A DNA stretch of 64,000 bases from Candidatus Saccharimonadota bacterium (GTDB taxonomy: Bacteria > Patescibacteriota > Saccharimonadia > Saccharimonadales > UBA4665): positions 248,001 through 312,000 of the forward strand of contig JARIHC010000004.1 of assembly GCA_029288485.1 (NCBI GenBank), read 5' to 3'. Each line of letters starts with the position of its first letter. Position 1 is the stretch's first letter. Below the pieces are notes generated by a model. It was given only the letters and a program-made list of their open reading frames with translations. It was not told where the DNA came from and ran no database searches. Below are positions 7,265-13,922 of the stretch, piece after piece. A program made the translations under genes and the position numbers.

Positions 7265-7477
7265 CTAGTCTCCACGAAAGAACCAAATCGCGCCTACCAC
7301 GAAAACCGCAGCGCCAAAGCCGGCCCCAAACAACGACCCCACATGCTGGTACACGTAGTGGTGACCCAGGGCAGCTTCGTGAGCAGCAATCGCAGCCTGC
7401 TGTTGCGTGGCCCACAACTGGATGGTTTGATTGATAGCAAGCGCACCGCCGGCCACCATGGCAATAAATCCTAGCAC
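7265..7477 (-). CDS. Cassette C small membrane protein, 70 aa
   Basis: I chose the GTG at 7477 because AGGGGG lies 9 bases before it; an in-frame ATG further upstream (7540) overlaps the promoter -10 (TATAAA near 7510). The product has two transmembrane segments (FIAMVAGGALAINQTI and the C-terminal stretch FGAGFGAAVFVVGAIWFF) joined by a short His/Gln/Ala-rich loop. Small two-helix membrane proteins of this size can be holins, toxins or accessory subunits; nothing decides between them. Its 3' region carries the 64-nt stem-loop and hammerhead C, like the gene at 12184-13038. The promoter region is shared with the divergent der gene. Confidence 0.7.
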   Translation of the reverse strand: MLGFIAMVAGGALAINQTIQLWATQQQAAIAAHEAALGHHYVYQHVGSLFGAGFGAAVFVVGAIWFFRGD

Positions 7478-7586
7478 TATGTTAAACCCCCTCGTTGAGT
7501 CCTTTGCCAAGTGACTTCTCGAACTTTTATACATTGGCATAGTTATGTGCTTTAGTCAATGTCTCTTATCTGTTATACTGAGTGAA

Positions 7587-8951
7587 ATGAGCAAGAAATT
7601 ACCGATTGTCGCCATCGTAGGGCGGGCTAACGTGGGCAAGTCCAGCCTGTTTAATGCTGTACTTGAGCGGCGTGAGGCAATAGTGGCCCGCGAGGCTGGC
7701 ACAACCCGCGATAGCATCATGGCCAAAGCCGAGCACGGCGGGCGGCAGTTTTGGCTGGTAGACACCGCCGGCATTAAAGATCCGGAAGATGAGTTTGAGT
7801 TTACTATCCAAGAACAGATCACCCAGGCCGCTGACAGCGCTGACGTAATCTGGGTCGTTGTTGAGGCCAACGTACCGATCACCGAAGAGGATCGCCGGGT
7901 GGCTAAGATGGCGCTAAGAAGTAAAAAACCAGTGTTTCTTCTTATCAACAAGACAGATAGGGCCAGAGGGCAGGATCTGGACCGCTTTGAACGACTAGGG
8001 ATCAAGCCGATTTTGCGGACTTCCGTCACTCAAAACAGAGGCGTCGAGCAAGTACTAGATGAACTGGTTAAAGTCATCCCCAGAGCCACCAAACAAGAAG
8101 ACGACGGGCGCCTGCGCATAGCGCTCATTGGGCGGCCAAATGTCGGCAAATCACATCTGTTTAACTCCTTAGCCAAAAAACAGCAGGCGATTGTCGCCGA
8201 CCGGGCAGGAACCACCCGCGACATCAACCGCAGTGGCGTGCGCTACCAGGGGCGAGAAATTGAGCTGCTCGACACCGCTGGCATTCGCCGCAGCGGCAAG
8301 ATAGAGCGGGGAATCGAACGCTTTAGCGTTATCCGCGCCTTGAGCGCTATCGAAGAGGCTGACGTCTGCTTTCTGCTTATGGACGTCAACGAATTAAATG
8401 TCCAATTGGACCAAAAGATTGCCGGCATGGTCAAAGACGCTGGGAAGGGGTTAGTACTAGTGGTCAGCAAGTGGGATTCAGTTAAAGAGAAGGATGCTTT
8501 CACGCGCGACGAGCTAGCACCGCGCATAGCCAGAACTTATGATTTCGTGCCCTGGGCGCCGCTAATCTTTACTAGCTCTGTTAGCGGCCAAAACGTAACT
8601 AAGCTGTTTGATCTGGCGCTACAGATAGATACCGAGCGCGGCAAGCGCATCAAAACGGCCGAGCTAAACGTCTGGCTACGCCAGGCAGTTGATGCTCATC
8701 CGCCCGCCGGTCTCAAGAACCGCTCGCCGAAGTTAAACTACATGGTGCAAGAGACCGATAACCCCACGCCAGCCTTTAAGATCTTCGCCAGCCACGCCCG
8801 CTTTGTGCACTGGAGCTACCGCCGCTATCTGGAACGCCGCCTGCGCGAAGCATACGGCTTCGACGGTACTCCGGTTCAGTTATGGTTTATCGAGAAACAT
8901 ATGGACCGCAAGTCGCCAGCGCAGCGTAAGAGAGAACCGCAGAATACCTAG
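7587..8951 (+). CDS. der: Ribosome biogenesis GTPase Der (EngA), 454 aa
   Basis: Two tandem GTPase domains followed by a KH-like domain. Domain 1 shows GRANVGKSS, DTAG and NKTD; domain 2 shows GRPNVGKSH, DTAG and SKWD. The second G4 motif has Ser in place of the usual Asn. Der acts in assembly of the large ribosomal subunit. The ATG at 7587 is preferred over an upstream frame extension because a -10 element TTATACT ends 6-7 bases before it, so the mRNA is probably leaderless. Confidence 0.97.
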   Translation: MSKKLPIVAIVGRANVGKSSLFNAVLERREAIVAREAGTTRDSIMAKAEHGGRQFWLVDTAGIKDPEDEFEFTIQEQITQAADSADVIWVVVEANVPITEEDRRVAKMALRSKKPVFLLINKTDRARGQDLDRFERLGIKPILRTSVTQNRGVEQVLDELVKVIPRATKQEDDGRLRIALIGRPNVGKSHLFNSLAKKQQAIVADRAGTTRDINRSGVRYQGREIELLDTAGIRRSGKIERGIERFSVIRALSAIEEADVCFLLMDVNELNVQLDQKIAGMVKDAGKGLVLVVSKWDSVKEKDAFTRDELAPRIARTYDFVPWAPLIFTSSVSGQNVTKLFDLALQIDTERGKRIKTAELNVWLRQAVDAHPPAGLKNRSPKLNYMVQETDNPTPAFKIFASHARFVHWSYRRYLERRLREAYGFDGTPVQLWFIEKHMDRKSPAQRKREPQNT

Positions 8952-8983
8952 TTGCCACGGCTTAGGTTTTTCGCCTAAACGTT

Positions 8984-9652
8984 TTATATAAGAAGTTGCG
9001 GTTCGGGCAGATCGGATTCGCCGGGCTTCATCTGGGATCTGACAGCCACAGCGTGCAATCCCTCCGCCAAGCCTTCGGCGCTCTCGTAAGTAGGGAGCGA
9101 GCCCGCGGAAATATCAGCATTGACCATACAGTAAATATGGTCAAACTCTATATCCAAAGGATGAGGCTCAATAGGGGAATGGCTGTTAAACTCTAGACCC
9201 ACGTAAGTTGACGAGCCCAAGTCTTTTTCGAGCGCTACTTTTCCCATTAACAGGGGTATGAAAGGGCGTTTTGCGTATCTATCCGACCTAATTTCTACTA
9301 GGCGTGCAAAACTCCCTGAGCCCATTAATTCGGAGTGAATAACATTATGTCCATGATTAGGGTGATAACCTAGGCTATAAGTGCGCGTATGATGCTGAAC
9401 TGTCTTTGTCGCCTCTAAGCCGCCTATTAGATCGCCTGTCTTTTTCTTACTTTTTACCGATCTGGTCACTTTAGGCAATTCCTCCCAAAGTCCTGTGGTG
9501 GCTTCGATCAATTCTAGCTGTATATCTATTTGGTTTTCTATTGCGTCTCTAGCTAGAGACCGGGTGCGACCGCGCACACTTTCCAATCTTTCTCTCATGT
9601 CGCCTATCCATTCAGGGGAGGACAGCTTTTCCGCCATGCTTACATCTGTCAT
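8984..9652 (-). CDS. Hypothetical protein, 222 aa
   Basis: I do not recognise this protein. The N-terminal 60 residues look like a helical hairpin (RERLESVRGRTRSLARDAIENQIDIQLELIE is strongly charged and amphipathic); the rest looks like a mixed alpha/beta domain ending in an acidic tail. No membrane segment. It is transcribed from a near-consensus promoter (9679-9706) with a leader of about 20 nt and AAGGAG as Shine-Dalgarno. Confidence 0.75.
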   Translation of the reverse strand: MTDVSMAEKLSSPEWIGDMRERLESVRGRTRSLARDAIENQIDIQLELIEATTGLWEELPKVTRSVKSKKKTGDLIGGLEATKTVQHHTRTYSLGYHPNHGHNVIHSELMGSGSFARLVEIRSDRYAKRPFIPLLMGKVALEKDLGSSTYVGLEFNSHSPIEPHPLDIEFDHIYCMVNADISAGSLPTYESAEGLAEGLHAVAVRSQMKPGESDLPEPQLLI

Positions 9653-9678
9653 ATAGCCTAGCTCCTTATTAAAAACAA

Positions 9679-9706
9679 ATTATAGTACTCTGGGTGTATT
9701 TGTCAA
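9679..9706 (-). promoter_or_regulatory. Promoter of the 222-aa gene
   Basis: TTGACA (9701-9706) and TATAAT (9679-9684), both perfect consensus hexamers, 16 bp apart on the minus strand. Confidence 0.85.
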
Positions 9707-9820
9707 CTGACAACACTTTTGATCCTTGATTATCACTTCGTAATTCATAATACTTATTTCATGGCACTCTTTCAGCGGCGACCGCAGGCTAGCGATCCCA
9801 AAACGTTTTATACTATAGGC

Positions 9821-10402
9821 ATGAATAAGCGGATTTTGATTGCCGGGCTCGGCAATCCCGGCAAAGAATACGAATTAACCCGCCACAATGCCGGCTTTAT
9901 TTGCCTGGACGATTTTGTTAATAAAACAGATGAAATGGGCGGCTGGATCGAGAAGAGCGACTGGCGGTGTCACGCGAGCACCGGCACCGTTAACGGCATA
10001 GGTGTAACCGCTATTAAACCCATGACCATGATGAACGACAGCGGCCAAGCTATAGGCGCGGTAGCAAACTTTTATAAGGTGCACGCTGATCATATTTTAG
10101 TTGTCCACGATGAGCTGGACATTGATTTCGGCAAGCTTCGCTTGAGGCAGGGCGGCAGTGACGCCGGCCACAAGGGTATCCGATCTGTCACCGAAGTTAT
10201 CGGCGAAGATTACGGCCGCATTAGAGTAGGCGTAGGGCCAAAAAACCCGCCCAGAATAGATAGTATCGACTTTGTGCTCAAGAATTTTTCGTCCACCGAA
10301 CAACAGCAGCTACCCCTGATGACACGAGAAGTCACATCTATAATTCACCAGTACTTAGCGGACGGAGAATTGCCGCACGAAACGCGGTCGTTTATCGTCT
10401 AG
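9821..10402 (+). CDS. pth: Peptidyl-tRNA hydrolase, 193 aa
   Basis: It shows the Pth hallmarks: GLGNPGKEYELTRHNAGF with the catalytic His, the PMTMMNDSG segment, VVHDELDIDFGKLRLRQGGSDAGHKG with the conserved Asp and Gly-rich loop. The enzyme releases tRNA from prematurely dropped peptidyl-tRNA. I place the start at 9821, where TATACT (9809-9814) ends 6 bases upstream of the ATG (leaderless); the longer frame contains no plausible ribosome site. The 3' end overlaps the convergent gene by 11 bases. Confidence 0.96.
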   Translation: MNKRILIAGLGNPGKEYELTRHNAGFICLDDFVNKTDEMGGWIEKSDWRCHASTGTVNGIGVTAIKPMTMMNDSGQAIGAVANFYKVHADHILVVHDELDIDFGKLRLRQGGSDAGHKGIRSVTEVIGEDYGRIRVGVGPKNPPRIDSIDFVLKNFSSTEQQQLPLMTREVTSIIHQYLADGELPHETRSFIV

Positions 10403-10730
10403 CGGTTTCCGCAACAGTTGCTATTAACAGATCCATATTGTTTTCAAGCTCGTCAACCATAGCCGGAGCGGCGACTCTGGCAAGTTTGAGAGATAGCCTA
10501 TCTATTTTGGCTAATCGCTCGGGGTACAGATGCATTTCGCGCACCATGCTATCGCTCAATAACTCAACATCGCACATAAGTAAATCATAAAAGCGGCTAA
10601 AACAGTGGTCACGAGCACACCGGCTGATAGAGAGAGCTACGTTTGCGGCGGGCAAAGGCATTTTCGGAGGCAGCCCTGTAACGTATCGTTCTTCGTAGTT
10701 AAAGATAATGTTTTGGCGGTTGAAATCCAT
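10392..10730 (-). CDS. Hypothetical protein, 112 aa
   Basis: I do not recognise this protein. It is soluble and mostly helical, with three Cys residues in the middle (SRCARDHCFSRFYDLLMC) and a C-terminal helix DELENNMDLLIATVAETARR. The start has TAGAAT ending 5 bases upstream, so it is probably leaderless. The spaced Cys could bind metal, but no known motif is complete. Confidence 0.7.
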   Translation of the reverse strand: MDFNRQNIIFNYEERYVTGLPPKMPLPAANVALSISRCARDHCFSRFYDLLMCDVELLSDSMVREMHLYPERLAKIDRLSLKLARVAAPAMVDELENNMDLLIATVAETARR

Positions 10731-10744
10731 AATTAATTCTACCA

Positions 10745-11151
10745 GAACCTAAAGAGCCTCCGGAGGGGGTGGGCACCGCCGGAAGCTCATTACACCCTTC
10801 AACCCACCCCGGCAAAACATCGATGTCTCTCAGTGAGGATGACTCGTGTCTCCACCCGCCGAAACGGACGGAACCATTTAGGCTTGCATTGATTCGGGGA
10901 GTTCCGGTGATCGAAATCGCCGGAACATCTAGTTAAAGGGGTTAGTATGTTTTAGAGCGTTCTAATCTTTATGACCAGAAAGCCAAGAGAAAAAGTGGAG
11001 GGTAACAACTTGTTCTTAGGGCGCGCTCTAAAACAATCTAACAAGTACTTTAGCCACTTAATGAAAAGTTAATGAAATTAGCTTTTCATCTGAGCTAAAG
11101 ACGTTAGAATTGGGGGTAAAAGGTGCGAGAGTTCCATATAAGAACTCACAG
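10745..11151 (-). ncRNA. Candidate structured non-coding RNA, about 400 nt
   Basis: A good minus-strand promoter (11158-11186) reads into a gene-free stretch of about 400 bases full of inverted repeats. From the 5' side: GAGTTC/GAACTC (11129-11147); nested stems 11037-11042/11103-11108, 11048-11054/11094-11100 and 11061-11068/11082-11089; a perfect 12-bp stem 10948-10959/11024-11035; GTTCCGG/CCGGAAC (10901-10926); and a GC-rich hairpin 10754-10788 followed by TTT at the end. Longer pairings (CCCACCCC with GGGGTGGG; CCTAAA with TTTAGG) may close the 3' domain. No open frame of note. It shows none of the motifs of RNase P, tmRNA, SRP or 6S RNA that I can recall. Confidence 0.6.
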
Positions 11152-11157
11152 ATTGCT

Positions 11158-11186
11158 ATTTTAGCAAATGTGTGTCTTTATGTCAA
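11158..11186 (-). promoter_or_regulatory. Promoter of the candidate ncRNA
   Basis: TTGACA (11181-11186) and TAAAAT (11158-11163), 17 bp apart on the minus strand. It is divergent from dprA, whose own -10 (TAAAAT, 11192-11197) lies next to it. Confidence 0.75.
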
Positions 11187-11205
11187 TACTTTAAAATATT
11201 TTTGT

Positions 11206-12069
11206 ATGTTAATCAAGAAGCTAACGCTTATCGGTGATGACTTACCAGAGGCGCTAAGGAATATACCCAGCCCGCCCAAGCAGATCTTTTGTCGCGGCGC
11301 ACCCCTGAAGGAGCTGCTAAGACGACCTAGGGTAGCAATTGTTGGTAGCCGTAGCCCAAGCACTTACGGCAAACAGATCACCACCCGCTTAGCCGGCGAA
11401 CTGGCGGAGCAGGGCATCGTTATTATCAGCGGCCTAGCACGAGGAATAGATGCTTTAGCACACCAGGCAGCCCTAGAAGCAGGCGGCCTAGGTATAGCCG
11501 TATTGCCTGGACCGGTCGATAAGGTATATCCGCGAAGTAACCGCCGGCTCGGAGAAGCCATAATCAAGGAGGACGGTGCCCTGGTTAGCGAATATGAAGA
11601 GGGCGAGATCTCTTACAAACAGAATTTCATCGCCCGTAACCGGCTGGTTGCCGGTCTGGCCCAAGCAGTGCTAATTAGCGAAGCCGCCGAGAAAAGCGGC
11701 AGCTTGCACACGGCTAGATTTGCCCGCGACCAGAACAAAACGGTTATGGTTGTACCGGGCAATATTACCTCAAACCTATCTGTCGGTACTAACAACCTCT
11801 TAAAATCTAACGCCGAGCCAGTGACTTGTTATCAAGATGTTCTGCATGTTTTAGGATTACGTGTGCGCGAGACACCAGGCCATCAGATACGCGGCCAAAA
11901 TGCGAGCGAGCAAAAGATTATTGATCTGATGCTATCTGGCCTGAGCGAAGGTGATATGCTGCTCCAGAGAAGTAAATTATCGACAAGCGAATTCAATCAA
12001 GTAATAATAATGCTCGAGATAGCCGGCAAAATCCGGCCGCTGGGCGCTAACCACTGGTCATTACGTTAG
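11206..12069 (+). CDS. dprA: DNA processing protein DprA (Smf), 287 aa
   Basis: The Rossmann-like DprA core is complete: VGSRSPSTYGKQ, SGLARGIDALAHQAALEAGG, VLPGPVDKVYPRSNRRL and the later FIARNRLVAGLA and NKTVMVVPGN. A short C-terminal winged-helix-like segment follows. DprA loads RecA on incoming single-stranded DNA during natural transformation. The start at 11206 has TAAAAT ending 8 bases upstream. dprA often precedes topA; here hammerhead cassette A and two small genes lie between them. Confidence 0.95.
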   Translation: MLIKKLTLIGDDLPEALRNIPSPPKQIFCRGAPLKELLRRPRVAIVGSRSPSTYGKQITTRLAGELAEQGIVIISGLARGIDALAHQAALEAGGLGIAVLPGPVDKVYPRSNRRLGEAIIKEDGALVSEYEEGEISYKQNFIARNRLVAGLAQAVLISEAAEKSGSLHTARFARDQNKTVMVVPGNITSNLSVGTNNLLKSNAEPVTCYQDVLHVLGLRVRETPGHQIRGQNASEQKIIDLMLSGLSEGDMLLQRSKLSTSEFNQVIIMLEIAGKIRPLGANHWSLR

Positions 12070-12076
12070 TGCTTTA

Positions 12077-12108
12077 TTGACTTTTTAGCTAACTTGTGTT
12101 AGTATAAT
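12077..12108 (+). promoter_or_regulatory. Promoter of cassette A
   Basis: TTGACT (12077-12082) and a perfect TATAAT (12103-12108), separated by 20 bp, which is longer than usual. It begins 8 bases after the dprA stop codon and gives a leader of about 70 nt with AGGAGG before the start codon. Confidence 0.7.
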
Positions 12109-12183
12109 ACAGTTCGTAGTTTAGAACACTAGTGTTGTAAGCATCGAAAGGTCCTTTAATCTCCAACCTAGGAGGCAATAACA

Positions 12184-13038
12184 GTGAGACCGTGGAAGGC
12201 CCTTGTGGCATTGGCTGCGCTCGTCGTAGCTTTTTTCACCGGCAGAGCAGCAGTCGAACAGTTCGAATCCTTTCAGGAATTCGGACACACGTACATCACG
12301 TCGTTCCATGGGTTCAACATCGTTGTACTTGTGCTCGCAACGGTAGCGCTCATCGAGCTCGCAATCCTGGCGATCTGCACCGATGAGAGTGAAGAAATAC
12401 CGATACCTTTCAGTGACTTCGTGGGATCAGTGCTTTTTGGCACTGCGGGCGTTGTCGCAATCGGAATCGGCTGGTACGAGAGCAAGGTCATGGAAGGCAA
12501 TGCACCCCCTCTGCACAGAGGAACCGGGTACAACAAAGGCGACGTTTTTGCAGTTTTGGTAGTGGGGATAATCCTCCTCGCCATTGCTGTGTACTACCTG
12601 ATCCGTGACATAGACGGATATGAAAACGACTACGAGGAGCCTGAAGACAGACTGTGCGGCTGCAGTGCTTGTGCGGCGTTTAGGCGGCTAAATGCTCCTA
12701 TCGCAGCGCATCCGCCTTTCGGCTATGGCTCGTTCGGCTACCCGCAGTACTACCCGTACCCAGTCGGAGTGCCTTACGGCTACTTCTTTGGCGGCGTACC
12801 CGTTGATCGACCCGACATCACGGTCATTTTTTTCCGTCCGGAAGTGCTCGAGTCAGACAATGAGGATGATGAGGATCTGGTGCATGCCGGATATCTCATT
12901 CTTGTCGATGGCGAGGTGGTGGACTATGAGTTCATCGTCGGACGCCCGGAGGAATTCGAGCCTGAGAAGGTCGATGATCCCGACGCGCCGAAAGCCGATG
13001 AGTCGTCCGCAAGTGACGAGTCAGAGCAGCAGGACTAA
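12184..13038 (+). CDS. Cassette A membrane protein, unknown function, 284 aa
   Basis: I do not recognise this protein. A GTG start lies 7-8 bases after AGGAGG. Four hydrophobic segments occupy roughly residues 5-20, 38-62, 78-96 and 116-136; then comes a Cys-rich turn (CGCSACAAF), a Pro/Tyr/Gly-rich stretch, a beta-type domain and a strongly acidic C-terminus. Codon choice (many CTC, GTC, ATC, GAG) differs from the surrounding genes, suggesting transfer. It is inserted between dprA and topA. Downstream follow a 12-base 16S-complementary sequence, the 64-nt stem-loop and hammerhead A. Confidence 0.8.
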   Translation: MRPWKALVALAALVVAFFTGRAAVEQFESFQEFGHTYITSFHGFNIVVLVLATVALIELAILAICTDESEEIPIPFSDFVGSVLFGTAGVVAIGIGWYESKVMEGNAPPLHRGTGYNKGDVFAVLVVGIILLAIAVYYLIRDIDGYENDYEEPEDRLCGCSACAAFRRLNAPIAAHPPFGYGSFGYPQYYPYPVGVPYGYFFGGVPVDRPDITVIFFRPEVLESDNEDDEDLVHAGYLILVDGEVVDYEFIVGRPEEFEPEKVDDPDAPKADESSASDESEQQD

Positions 13039-13046
13039 AACCAACT

Positions 13047-13058
13047 AGGAGGTGATCC
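13047..13058 (+). promoter_or_regulatory. 12-base anti-Shine-Dalgarno complement after a stop codon
   Basis: AGGAGGTGATCC matches, over its full length, the complement of the widely conserved 3' end of 16S rRNA. It begins 8 bases after the stop of the cassette A gene. No ATG, GTG or TTG start follows at proper spacing; an ACG 8 bases later would open a 17-codon frame running through the 64-nt stem-loop to TGA at 13113-13115. Confidence 0.6.
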
Positions 13059-13059
13059 T

Positions 13060-13123
13060 TACGAACACCCCCTCAGGGAATAAGAAGTTCATACCAATCG
13101 GTATGGAGCCCTGAGGGGAAGAA
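13060..13123 (+). ncRNA. Conserved 64-nt stem-loop, cassette A copy
   Basis: Identical to 7155-7218 (other strand). CCCCTCAGGG (13069-13078) pairs with 13109-13118; inner stem CATACC (13090-13095) with GGTATG (13100-13105) and tetraloop AATC. It is followed by a long imperfect stem (about 13120-13225) and hammerhead A. Confidence 0.9.
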
Positions 13124-13224
13124 GGTATGTGAAAAGTAAGAAAAACGGTAGTAATGGAAGTTTGTTTGAGCTATTTCTAGCTCCTCCCATTACTTACTGA
13201 ACCACCTTACTTCATCACACTACC
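13124..13224 (+). ncRNA. Folded spacer between hairpin and hammerhead A
   Basis: The ends pair: GGTATGTG and GTAAG on the left with CTTAC and CACACTACC on the right. Inside, GTAGTAATGG pairs with CCATTACTTAC and GAGCTA-TTTC-TAGCTC forms a hairpin. Cassette C has the same arrangement with different bases in the arms. Confidence 0.6.
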
Positions 13225-13284
13225 TTTACCACTCCGTGAATGCGTATTCACGCTGATGAGTCCTGAAAGGACGAAAGTGGGAAA
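13225..13284 (+). ncRNA. Hammerhead ribozyme A (type III)
   Basis: Helix III 5' strand ACCAC, cleavage triplet CUC with cut after 13234, stem I CGTGAAT-GCGT-ATTCACG (13235-13252), core CTGATGA (13253-13259), stem II GTCC-TGAAA-GGAC (13260-13272), GAAA (13273-13276), helix III 3' strand GTGGGAAA with one G-A mismatch. All invariant core bases are present. Confidence 0.96.
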
Positions 13285-13303
13285 CGATAGAGCGCTACGT
13301 TCT

Positions 13304-13333
13304 ACATATATAGAAAATATGTGTCTATTTTTG
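13304..13333 (+). terminator. Possible weak terminator after cassette A
   Basis: ACATAT (13304-13309) pairs with ATATGT (13317-13322), followed by a run of T (13328-13332). The stem is AU-only, so this is tentative. Confidence 0.3.
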
Positions 13334-13367
13334 GATAGGCATAAGATAATACGTTAAAATTTAATAC

Positions 13368-13541
13368 ATGAGGGCATTGATCTTTGCCGGCATCTTAGCT
13401 GGCAGCACTGTTGGCGGCTGGCTAGGCGCGGCCATGGACCACGGCAACTGGTTTGGCGGCTGGAGCATACTATTTAGCGCCTTAGGCGCTTTAGCTGGCA
13501 TTTGGGCCGGCTACAAAATTGCCAACAATTTAGACCTGTAA
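13368..13541 (+). CDS. Small Gly-rich membrane protein, AtpZ-like, 57 aa
   Basis: A 58-codon frame with two hydrophobic segments full of small residues (FAGILAGSTVGGWLGAAMD and the region of FSALGALAGIWAGYKIAN). The layout, a Gly-zipper helix ending in WLGAAMD, a short loop, then a second Gly-rich helix, resembles the AtpZ/AtpI-like family found near ATP synthase genes, but no atp genes are near, so function is open. TAAAAT (13355-13360) ends 7 bases before the ATG, typical of leaderless genes here. The stop abuts the convergent gene. Confidence 0.65.
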   Translation: MRALIFAGILAGSTVGGWLGAAMDHGNWFGGWSILFSALGALAGIWAGYKIANNLDL

Positions 13542-13542
13542 T

Positions 13543-13806
13543 TTACTTGGGTAACGACCTTACAAACTCGCGCAAAGTCTGACAATCATTTTGCAGTTCA
13601 GAACCGCCAGCAGGCCCTATACGATGGTCCATTGAATCATAAGCGTCAGCCATTTCTATGAGCTGGATCAAAAATTCTTGACGTAGAGCAGCCGAATCAG
13701 ACAGAGCGCCTTTTTCGTCGGCAGCTATCAAGGCCGCTTTTCCTACGGCAGTAAAAGTACACTCGTCTATTAAAGGGTTGTGATCCGGTTTAAGTGTTTC
13801 TACCAT
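13543..13806 (-). CDS. Hypothetical protein, 87 aa
   Basis: I do not recognise this protein. It is acidic, soluble and helical, and begins MVETLKPDHNP. GGAGG lies about 10 bases before the ATG, so translation uses a Shine-Dalgarno. It is divergent from topA and convergent with the small membrane protein. Confidence 0.65.
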   Translation of the reverse strand: MVETLKPDHNPLIDECTFTAVGKAALIAADEKGALSDSAALRQEFLIQLIEMADAYDSMDHRIGPAGGSELQNDCQTLREFVRSLPK

Positions 13807-13922
13807 ATAGATTCCGCCTCCAAGAATCCACCCTTATTATTTACAAATAGTATACCGTATTTGAGCGTATTCTATATTAATAGGTTGCAATCTAAGCACA
13901 AGTACGCTTAATATAAAGGCTC

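Noticed and set aside
7478-7540. ATG at 7540 as start of the cassette C protein (91 aa)
   Set aside because: It would lie upstream of the TATAAA promoter element; the GTG at 7477 has AGGGGG at proper distance.
8305-8325. GGGGAATCGAAC match to the tRNA T arm inside der
   Set aside because: Short chance match within a coding region with no other tRNA features.
10948-11035. GTTTTAGAGC palindrome recalling CRISPR repeat or tracrRNA pairing
   Set aside because: Only one inverted pair, no repeat array, no spacers and no cas genes in the window; it fits as a stem in the structured RNA.
5390-13284. Integrated viroid-like or Obelisk-like elements carrying hammerheads
   Set aside because: No rod-like self-complementarity across the units, no paired ribozymes of both polarities in one unit, and each gene has an ordinary promoter and leader.
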